From NCBI GenBank assembly GCA_025917655.1, contig CP084619.1, forward strand, positions 4,693,001 through 4,757,000: 64,000 nucleotides of DNA. Reading direction: 5' to 3'. The position numbers and the translations under genes are program-made. The stretch is from Chlorella sorokiniana (Eukaryota; Chlorophyta; Trebouxiophyceae; Chlorellales; Chlorellaceae). The notes below the pieces were generated by a model, which was given only the letters and a program-made list of their open reading frames with translations, had not been told where the DNA came from and did not search any database. Shown piece after piece: positions 55,709 through 64,000 of this stretch (its first letter is position 1; each line of letters starts with the position of its first letter).

Positions 55709-56120
55709 TGTACACGTGATGAACTTGGAAAGGGGAATCAACGGATGCAATGCGACGTGCATCGCGTCATCATCCATCTCGGCTGGGTGTTTTGGCACAT
55801 TGTCGCGGCACGCTACGCCACGCTATGTGGCAGGGTACCCTAGCTCCCTTGCGATTACTTGCTGCTGCTGCTAACGATCAATGGCGTGTGCTTAAATCAA
55901 AGCAATGTCAAAGCAATACATGCACTGACACAGGATCGCATACTATTCCCATCTCAAACATGTGCCCCTTGTCTGCCTTGCCTGCTTTGCCGCACCCGCC
56001 CGTCATTGACTGTGACATCCATTACAAGCAAAACCGCAGGCTCTCAACTGTTGACAAAGTATCAACATTAGGGTTTTAGGGTGGAGGTTTCAAGGCAATG
56101 CCTTGCTAACAAGGGCTGCC
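55709..56120. promoter_or_regulatory. Divergent spacer with telo-box-like element
   Basis: Separates the THI5-like start (-) from the small gene at 56121 (+). TTAGGGTTTTAGGG at 56068-56081 contains AAACCCTAA on the minus strand, identical to the plant telo-box found in promoters of translation-related genes, about 40 bases before the ATG. It is too short to be a real telomere. The spacer is AT-rich for this window. Confidence 0.45.
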
Positions 56121-56446
56121 ATGCTCGTCGCTGCTGCCCTCGCCGCCTCCCCTGCCACTTCCGCCCCAGTTGTTGCCGCCCGCACTCGTGAGGGGGCTGG
56201 CGGCTGCCTGCAGCAAATGAGGAACAGGGCCAGCTGTGCGCTGAGTTTGTCACAACAGCATAGAGCCTCGCAGAAAATCCCTGAGCCTCACCGGCAAAAC
56301 CAGCCACCGATGAGGTTCGCTGCCACTTTGAAGGACCTCCTCGGGTAGCCTTCCGCCCGGACCCCAAGGCTCATGGGTACGTGCCGACTGTTATCTGCGA
56401 CCCTAACGCCAAGGTACCCATCGTGGCAGCGGGAGGCGTGCAGTAG
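56121..56446 (+). CDS. Candidate 69-residue small secreted or organelle protein
   Basis: Not a known family to me. The ATG at 56121 opens a short exon (MLVAAALAASPATSAPVVAAR) that reads as a signal or transit peptide; it ends at 56187 with donor ACTC|GTGAGG. The acceptor AACCAG at 56302-56303 starts exon 2, which continues in phase: TDEVRCHFEGPPRVAFRPDP, then KAHGYVPTVICDPNAKVPIV and AAGGVQ before a stop at 56444-56446. Exon 2 shows mixed composition unlike the low-complexity background, with two Cys and several Pro. Splice sites, phase and a proper leader all agree, but there is no homologue I can name. Confidence 0.45.
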
Positions 56447-56828
56447 GGGTGAGCGCAGGATAGGAAATCTGCAGATGGTGAGGTCGGCTCACGCACCGGC
56501 CTTACACTGCACACTTTACCGGGGCATTTCAATGTATTAACAAGTGAGCTTATGTGATATTGGCTTATCAAGGGTGGCCCCCTTCCCCTTCCTGCGCCTT
56601 CCCTGCTGCGTGCTGCCCGAGACCATCCCTCCATTCCTTGGCCTCCTGTCGAGTTCTACATCCTCAGCAGGCATCGGGCTAGCAAGACAAGGTCACCCGC
56701 AGCGCCCGATCGCCGTTCCGTCCGCCCAGCCGTGTTCCTGCGAGTCCCCACCGCGGAAGCCCGCTAACACATCCCATAAAGTCTCAAAGCGAGTACACAG
56801 TGTCGCGCCTGCACGGCAGCCCGCCACT
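56447..56828. other. Spacer upstream of the ALIX gene
   Basis: Contains the end of the small gene's transcript and the promoter/5' UTR of the ALIX gene. The frame leading into the ALIX ATG is open for about 95 codons upstream, but the family's usual N-terminus starts at 56829. No other feature seen. Confidence 0.4.
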
Positions 56829-59800
56829 ATGCCGCAGACGATCATGTTGGCGGTGCACTGCAAGAAGTCGGAGCCCGTGGAGCTCAAGGGGCCAATCGTG
56901 CAATACGTGAAGCGAAGCTACGGCGATCAGGCGAGGCACACTGCGCCCAGCCAAGCCTTCACCCGCCCTCTCCTGCGCTGCCGCGACGCTGCTGCTTGCC
57001 CGAGGCGCCATTTCGGCTCTTTCAGCTTTGTGCACTTATAAGCTGCAGACTGGGAGCAGCACACGACTGCTGCGCATGCGAAGCAAGCCATTTAAGGAAC
57101 GCTGCCATTGGTTTGCTGCCGTTCTTACCCAACCGCCGTTGCCGTCGCCGCTGCCGCTGCCTGGCTGTGCAGGCGGGGGCGGATGCGGGCTCCGATCTGG
57201 AGGAGGTGATGCGCCTGCGCACCGACTGCATCAACCAGGTCGGGCCGCTGACGACCCAGGCCGCCAACCTGGCCAAGTACATCCGCTTCCTCACGTGAGG
57301 CGCCAGCTGGCGCCAGCTCAACCAGGCACCCCTTTTCCACAGCCGCCCGCTGCCCGCTGCCGCCGCTCTGCTCGTTGCCTGGCGCCTGCACTGGGCTGCC
57401 ATGCAGGTGCAAGACTTTGTGGATCGCTGCCCTTGGGAGCGGGGCCGCCTTCCCACTGGCCACACTCGCCGCTTGCTTCTGCTGTGCGCGTTGCCAGTGG
57501 TCCTCCATCCTGGGTGCCATCCCTTCTTCCGCCCGCGCGCCCCCTCCCTCAACGCAGACTCATGGAGGCGCGCTTCCCCATCAGCCGGCAGCAGGGCGAC
57601 GCGCAGATCGAGTTCTCATGGGGTGATGCCTTCAGGTGGGCAGCGCCAGCAGGCCCGCCCCAGCGCTGGCGATCTGCTTGCGGTGGCGGTTCACGCTCAG
57701 CCAGACTTGCCTGCTCAGACAGTACCCCTTCCATGCGAACACGAGTGCCGCCCTTTCCTGGTGAAGCACGCTGCTGAGCCTCGCGTCCTCTGCCGCCCCA
57801 GCAGGCCGCAGAAACGGACGGAGCAGGTGTCTATCCAGTTTGAGAAAGCGGCCATAGTGTTCAACCTGGGAGCAGTTCAGGTTTGTGATTTCCGTGTTAG
57901 CCAGGCACACACTTGTGTTAGCCAGGCACACCCTTGTATAACCGCAGCAGGTGCCGCCGCCTCGCTCGCGGGCCGGCCAAGACTCGCATCTTGGAAGCAC
58001 ACCGCCAAGGGCCGTGTCCCCGCTCCCGTGCTGCTGCAGAGCCAGCTGGCGCTACAGTGCGACCGCAAGACGGACGGCGGGCTGAAGGAGAGCTCCAGGC
58101 TGTTCCAGGTGCGCTGGGGCGGCTGCATGCGGAGCCGACTGGGCCGGTGCTGGGGCGGTCGAGGCCCGCTGGTGGAGATTTCAACGCTGGGCCTGTGCGC
58201 TGTGCAGCCTGCGGCAGCCGGGAGGCGCGGCCCGGCCGCTCATGCCGCCCCATCCGCCTCCCCTGCTTGCCGCTCGCTGCGCGTACGCTCCCCGCTTGCC
58301 TTGCGCCTCCCATCCCCTTCCCCCGCTGGCCCCACCGCGCTTCCGCGCAGGAGGCGGCGGGAACCTATGCCTTCCTGCGGGACGTGGCCTGCCTGAAGCT
58401 GGAGCAGCCGCGGCCGCTGGACCTCACCCCGAGGCGGCGGCGATGCTGGAGAAGCTGATGCTGGCGCAGGCGCAGGTGCCTGCCTCGCGTGCTGCCCTGC
58501 TTTATGGAAAATAAATGCTCGGCGGCGCGCTGGCCTGCTGCCTGGCGTCAGCCTCGCGCGGCGTTGCTTTGCGGGCGCCGCCTCCTGTGATACCTGCCCC
58601 CCCAAACACACACACACGTGCTCGAGCATGCCAGCAAACACTCGTCCCCCCTGTTCAGGAGTGCGTGTTGGAGAAGGCGATCACCGACAAGAAGGCGCCG
58701 GGGGTGGTGGCGCGCCTGGCCAAGCAGGCCGCCGTGTTCTACCGCGAGTGCGCGGGGCTGCTGTCGGCCGCGCCCCTCAGCCAGGTGCGCCTCGCTGGGT
58801 GGGAGGGGCTGGATGGGAGTTGCTGTGTAGTGGGCAGCTGTGGTATGCTGGATGATGAAGCGCTGCTGCTTCGCTGGGCAGCTAGAGCCGGGGTTGCCGC
58901 GGCGCCGCCGGTGTGGCGTCGCCTTGCGGCCCCCCACTTCCAATGCTCAAACGCTCCGCTTGCCCCCAGCACCCTGCACCCCCCTTCCACCCCCTCACTC
59001 CCCTGCCCCTCGCCAACCGCCCCGCCCCGCAGCACTTTGACCGCTCCTGGCTGGCGCACGCGTCGGTCAAGGCGCTGCTGTACGATGTTGAGGCCACGGT
59101 GCAGCACAGCGCTGCGTTGCGCGACGCCGACGAGTTTGCGGGGGTGGCCAAGGAGATTGCGCGGCTGAGGGTGGGTGGCTGGTGGGACCGTGGTGGGGTG
59201 GGGAGAGAGTGCGCGGGTGGGGATGGGTGGTGGGGATGTGTGGCGGGGGTAGATCTTGTGTTGCGCACAACCCCGGCGGCTCTGCGCCCCGCAGCTGTCC
59301 CCCAGCCGCCAGCAGCTGCCCCACAGCTGTCCCACAGCCGCCCTGCAGCTGCCCCACAGCTGTCCCACAGCCGCCCTGCAGCTGCCCACGGCTGTCCCAC
59401 AGCCGCCCTGCGTCTGCCCACGGCTGCCCCGCAGGCCTCCCAGACGGTGTTGGCTCAGGCCAAGGCGGAGGCGCGCAATGCCAGCAAGGAGCTGCAGGTG
59501 GGCTGCGTCGGCAGGCCAGGGAGGCGGGCTCGCGGTGGAGTGTCTTTTTTTTTTTTTTTTTTTTGTTTTGGTGATGGTGGTGGTGTGTGTGTGTGTTTGG
59601 GATGTGGGTGTGTGGTGTGTGGTGTGTGTGTGTGTGTGGTTGTGTGTGTGTGTGGTGGGGGGCCCAGAGTCCTGGCCCCAGATCCGCGCTGCACACTGCG
59701 GCGGCCCGGGCCTGCACCTGGCGGTCTTGCCGCTGGCGGTCTGCCGGGACAGCGAGCGCAGGGTGGCGGTGTGGGGGTGCGCTGCACGCCCAGACACACC

Positions 59801-62800
59801 AGCTCGCCAGCCAGCTTGCCTCACTGCTACCACACCGTTGTGCCGCTGTACCGCTGTACCGCAGGAGAACGTGACGTGGAAGGAGCAGGCCATCGCCACG
59901 CGGCTGCAGAAGGCGGAGCGAGAGAATGCGACGGTGTACCTGCAGGTGCGGCCCGCCCGACTGCACCAGCGCAGCGCAACCTTTCGCTTGGGCAACGCAC
60001 CGGTCTGCACCTCGGCTGAGCCGAGTCAGCCAGCCTTCTGCAGTGCACTCTGCCAAGCTGGCTGTTGGGAGGGTGGGTCACGCGCATGCTCGAGTCATCC
60101 GCTGCGCGGATCCTTTCGCCCTATTTGCCGCCTGCACCCTCCCGATCCCCCACCACACACCCATCCACATGCACGCACCAAGCGCCCCTGTTCCCGCTGC
60201 TGCAGAGGGTGCCAAACGAGGTGGACCTGCCTCCCATCGTGCCCGCGCCGCTGGTCAAGCCCACGCCGCCCGCCAGCCTGAAGCCGACGGCGGATGAGCA
60301 GCAGGGCATGTTCACAGCGGTGGTGCCGGACAACAGGTGGGGCTGGGCAGTGTGTGTCGGCTTGGGTATGCAACAGTGCTGCCGCTTCTGCCGGCCAAGC
60401 CCCCTGGCTGTCGCCGCGGGCTGCCCTGTGGCCTTCCGCGGCCGAATTCGCCCCCTGTTTCATGTTGCTCACAACCGATCCTGCGGGCTGCTGGAACCCG
60501 AAGCACTGCGCCCGCCCCGCTCGCCCCCCACCCAACTTTGCAACCCGCCAAATCGCGATGGCCCGCCTCCCCATGCAGCGCCAAGGCGCTGAGCAAGTAT
60601 AGCGACATGGTTGACAACCTGGTTCGCACGCAGGTGGGCCTGCAGCCTTGCTTTGCGCTGTGCTCACACCTGCTCGCTCACCTCGGCGGCACGCCCTGGA
60701 GGGGACCCCTCCTTTCTCAAGCTTTCAAATGAGCCATCTTCATCATGCGAAGTGGAAGTGGCATGCCCCCAGGCAGCCCTTGCTGGCTGCTCGGGAAACG
60801 TGCCAATGCACCTACTGCACTGCGCGCCTCACCCCACCCCCATGCGTCACAGATGCACAAGCTCAACGGCGCCTCGGACGATGCTCGCATCCGGCTGCGG
60901 GAGTGGGAGCTTCCGGAGGTGAGCCCCCCTTTCTTCCCTGCCTCGCTTCTTTCCTCCTTCTTCACTTTCCTCTGCATGCTGCCGGGCTCGCTCCTTTGTT
61001 TTCTGTCACCCGTTCCTTGTTCCTCCCGGCCTGCTTGCTGCTTGCCTCCCGCCACAACCCCTCCTGGTCACATCCAGCCACACACGCACACACACGCAAC
61101 GTTCACTCCTCTCCACCTCGCCTTGGGACTTACCCTGCCACCCTTCCTGATCCCGCTGCGCCCAAAACCCCACCCTCACGCCTGCAGGCCCTGCACGCGC
61201 TCGAGGCAGGCACTGTGGCGGCGCTGCCTGATGCGGTACGAGTGGAGCTGGAGGCGGTACAGGACGGCGGCGGGCTGCAGCACCTGCAGGAGGTGTCTGC
61301 TCAGATACGGGTGCGCTGGTACAGCGCTTGGGGCGCGGCGCAGCTTGCCTCTGCTGCTTTGCTCGAGCACCCCCAGCTAGCAGCCTAGTCAGCACTCCCA
61401 TCTTGTATCCCCAGCCTGCGGCGAGCTTGGTTCGAGCGTGCCTACCTCTCCCCCACTAAACAGGAGCTGCGCCGCGCGTGTGTGGAGGAGCTGGATGCAA
61501 TCGAGGCTGACCTGCAGCAGGAGGAGAGGGAGGACGGGGAGCTCCGGTGGGCGCCGCATCCCTTCTTGCTTGCCGCCCCTCGCTGGCTTGCAGCGGGGGC
61601 GCCTGCAACCCTCCTGCCCCCTCGGCTCAGCCCTTCCCCCTCCCTTTTGCCGCCGCGCGAGCTGCCGTTGCTGCTGCGCTGCATTTGTCGGCAAACATTC
61701 CAAGCCTGGGCGCCGCCTCTCCTGCGCGATGCCCCTTCGCCCTGTTCTGACTCGCCGCGCCGCCAACTCTTTGCTGCCTCCCTTGTGTGCAGGCAGCACT
61801 ACGGGGCGCGGTGGAAGCGGCCCCCGAGCGCCCAGCTCACCAAGGCGATGATGGACAAGCTGGCGGGGTACCGCGGGAACCTGATGCAGGTACGGCGGTA
61901 CCGCCAAGGGAACTGCAGGGAAGGGGAGCGACACAGAGGGGAAGGGTCGGGCAGCCAGCGGCAAAGCGGCTTAGCAGGCCAAACCGCCACCGTTCCGTCG
62001 AGGCCGTGAGCCTGGGGTGAAGGGCTGCTGGCCAGGCTCGCAGCCTCGCCCGCCGCCACGCCTCCCACGCGCTGCAGTGCCCTCCTCCGGTCCTCCCAAA
62101 CAGAAACCCCCAGTATATGTATGCCTGCTCAGCGAACCAAAGCCCGACCAAACTGTGTTTTCCACCCCTGCAGGCTGGGGAGAGCGACAAGCGCCTGGAG
62201 GCCAAGCTGGCGGGAGAGGCTGCCGCCTTTGCGGCCCTGGACCCCGAGGCAGCTGCCACGCAGATGCCCAAGATGCAGGTGTGTGCCCCCGGCGGGTCGG
62301 CCCCCGGCAGCCGTTGCAGTGACGCTTTCAAAAGCGCCGCCCGCCCTCATCTGGGGGCTAGGGCTGAAATTGCGGCTTGCTGCTCTGCGTTTTCATTCTG
62401 TTCTCTGGATTCCCTCCCATCTCCTGCCTGCCACACAGCCCGTCGTCGTGGGGCGCATCCTTGACCCCCGTCTCCCTCCCCCCTCTCCCCCTCACCCCCT
62501 CACCCCCTCCCCCCCCACACCCACACCCTCCCAGGCCCCCATGCTGTCTGTGGACAACCTGGAGCCCGCCACTGCGGTGGCCACGCTGCGCCAGGCGCTC
62601 GAGGGCCTCAACACCCTGTCGGGCCAGCGGGCGGCGCTGGAGGAGGGGCTCAAGGTGGGGCGCTGCGACAGGGCGGGGAGGGGGATTGGGGGATCGGCGG
62701 CGGTGCGTGTGTGTGTGTGTGTGTGGGTGGGTGGGTGGGTGGGTGGGGGCGGGGATGGGTGGGTGGGGGCGGGGGTGGGTGGGTGGGGGGGGGGGTGTGT

Positions 62801-64000
62801 GTGTGGGGGGGGGGGGCGGCGGGGGCGCGCGCGATGGAGGTGCTGCTGGCGGGGTTGGAGTGGCCGCCAGGGGCGGATGCAGCACCAAAGGCTGCATGCG
62901 CGGTTGACGAAGCTTGGATGTATCAAAGAAGTGGCACCGCGCCCCCAGTCGTGATGCCTGCCGACCGCTGTGCACTCTCAACCATGCCCCACCCACACAC
63001 CAACACACACATGCCCCCACCCACCCCCTTCCTTGGACCCCCAGGACCGCCGCAACAAGGACAACGTGCTTCCCAAGCTGCTGGGCGGTGCTGGGGAGGA
63101 CACGGGTGAGGGGCAGCGGCGGCGCCGCATGTGTGTGCGCACCGCTCTGCCCTTCCTTCAGCCTGGAGGCTGTTGGATTGTAGCAGCTGAGGCTCCACAC
63201 CCGCGGCCACGCCTGCCGCTGTTGCTGCTGGGTGCAGCAGCATCGCCGGCACGTGCCATGTGTGCCCTGAGCAGCGGCAGCAAGGGAGGCAGCCAGAATT
63301 TCTGCGGGCCCCTCGGCATGGCTGGTCCCGTTCTGTGCCGCCCTGCTGTTCCTGACCCCCTCCCCCGCTCTTATCGCAGACGAGCTCTTCAAGCAGGAGC
63401 TGAAGAAGTACGATGACCTGGTGATGGAGGTACGCAGACCGTACCGCTGGGCATGCCACTCACGCTGTGCATGCTGCGGTGTTGGCCGCGCAGCGTCGCG
63501 CTTCGCGGCCGCCTGGCCGTCTGGCTGTCTGTCCAGGCCACGGGCTGCAGAGAAATCGCTGCATGAGTAGCCCTCGTCCGCCGCTCGCCCCTCGCATAGC
63601 AGCCTCTCCCCGCGTTTCCCGCTCCCTGCTGTGCTGGAAGCTCACCTACCTCCTCTGCGCGCCCCTCCTCCACTCGCTTGTTCTCTCCACCACCTCTGCT
63701 CACCTCTGCCGTCGCTTTCCAGCTTCTCTCCCCACCTGCGCGCCTGCCTGGCTGCCCGCCGCTCCCGCCCGCAGGTCGACAACAACGTGTCCAAGAACGG
63801 CCAGCTGCTGGACGTCATCGCCGCCAACCAGTCCATCTTCAAGAACAACTACGGCTACCAGGAGTGGCGTCGCGCGTGCGAGGTGCGGCCCCTGCAGGCA
63901 GCACGCCACGCCGCAGAGATGTTTCCTCGCTGCCCCGCCTCGCTCGGTTGCCCTCCTGCGGTGCTCCTGCTAGCGCCCCCGCCCCCACCCCCACCCCCTG
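56829..64000 (+). CDS. ALIX: ALIX/Bro1-domain ESCRT accessory protein (3' truncated by window)
   Basis: ALIX/Bro1 proteins bind ESCRT-III (SNF7) and act in endosomal sorting and membrane scission. The ATG at 56829 gives 34 residues ending LKGPIVQYVKRSYGDQ. The following intron begins GCGAGG, a GC donor, and joins exon 57173-57294 (EEVMRLRTDCINQVGPLTTQ). The Bro1 domain continues with IEFSWGDAF, VSIQFEKAAIVFNLGAVQ, SQLALQCDRKTDGGLKESSR, AAGTYAFLRDVACLKLEQP, LEKAITDKKAPGVVARLAKQ and WKEQAIATRLQKAERENATV, then the typical VPNEVDLPPIVPAPLVKP. The V-domain follows: SKYSDMVDNLVRTQ, LEAGTVAALPDAVRVELEAV, ELRRACVEELDAIEADLQQ, LTKAMMDKLAGYRGNLMQ, DELFKQELKKYDDLVMEV and SKNGQLLDVIAANQSIFKNN. The last visible exon ends near 63881, and the C-terminal part, where animals carry a Pro-rich tail, lies beyond the window. 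One base is missing in the C run 58427-58430 (LTP, then AAAMLEKLM). Confidence 0.9.
59285..59432 (+). repeat. 33 bp minisatellite in an ALIX intron
   Basis: Three to four copies of a 33-base unit of the form CAGCTGCCCCACAGCTGTCC plus CACAGCCGCCCTG run up to the acceptor GCAG|GCCTCCCAGACGG. PvuII-like CAGCTG sites repeat through it. It lies in the intron between VAKEIARLR and ASQTVLAQAKAEARN. Confidence 0.8.
59536..59660 (+). repeat. Poly-T tract and GT microsatellite in an ALIX intron
   Basis: About 20 consecutive T at 59546-59565, then GT-rich repeats to 59660. It follows the exon ending RNASKELQ and precedes the exon starting ENVTWKEQ. Confidence 0.8.
62704..62830 (+). repeat. GT and GGTGG microsatellite in an ALIX intron
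   Basis: GT dinucleotides are followed by GGTGGGTGGG units and long G runs (up to about 12). The G-rich strand could form quadruplexes in RNA and DNA. It lies between exons encoding RAALEEGLK and DRRNKDNVLPKLLGG. Confidence 0.8.

Noticed and set aside
56068-56081. TTAGGGTTTTAGGG as an interstitial telomere
   Set aside because: There are only about two imperfect units; a telo-box promoter element is the more economical reading.
840-58430. Reading the frame-broken genes as a cluster of pseudogenes
   Set aside because: Catalytic and structural motifs on both sides of each break are intact, splice sites are kept, and the breaks share one type (a missing base in a run), which fits assembly error better.

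Overview
This window is nuclear DNA from a green alga, most likely a trebouxiophyte of the Chlorella clade. The evidence is very GC-rich sequence, densely split genes with many 80-400 bp GT-AG introns, a SQUAMOSA-promoter-binding (SBP) transcription factor, plant-type GH9 endoglucanases, a hydroxyproline-rich wall-type protein, a PAT17-like DHHC acyltransferase and a plant-type amino acid permease. There is no sign of operons, CRISPR, prophage or transposons. Exon joints were worked out by hand from splice sites, reading frame and family motifs, so single exon ends may be wrong.

Layout: DHHC S-acyltransferase (+, 739-3098); SBP-box factor (-, 4060 to about 6100); GH9 endoglucanase 1 (+, 7663-13200); an unrecognised gene (-, 14828-15830); GH9 endoglucanase 2 (-, 16533-21091); a large E2 ubiquitin-conjugating protein with a BIRC6-type catalytic domain and a second, cysteine-less UBC-like domain (-, 21499-29244); an unrecognised, probably plastid-targeted protein (-, 29749-30994); an unrecognised locus (+, 31316-32501) sharing a 321 bp promoter with it; PWP1 WD40 protein (-, about 32851-37421); a secreted Pro-rich chimeric wall protein (+, 38871-47299) holding a 4.6 kb (SPPP)n tandem array; an amino acid permease (+, 48048-51982); a THI5/NMT1-like protein (-, 52376-55708); a candidate 69-residue small secreted protein (+, 56121-56446); and ALIX/Bro1 (+, 56829 to beyond the window end).

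The two GH9 genes and the Pro-rich protein suggest a wall-remodelling neighbourhood. The E2 and ALIX are ubiquitin/ESCRT-type functions, and the remaining genes are housekeeping or transport. No pathway cluster is evident.

The strongest overall pattern is technical or mutational. About sixteen conserved exons in at least eight unrelated genes each need one (occasionally two) extra bases to stay in frame, nearly always in a short G/C homopolymer. This looks like systematic homopolymer collapse in the assembly rather than many pseudogenes, and any automatic gene model here will be damaged by it.
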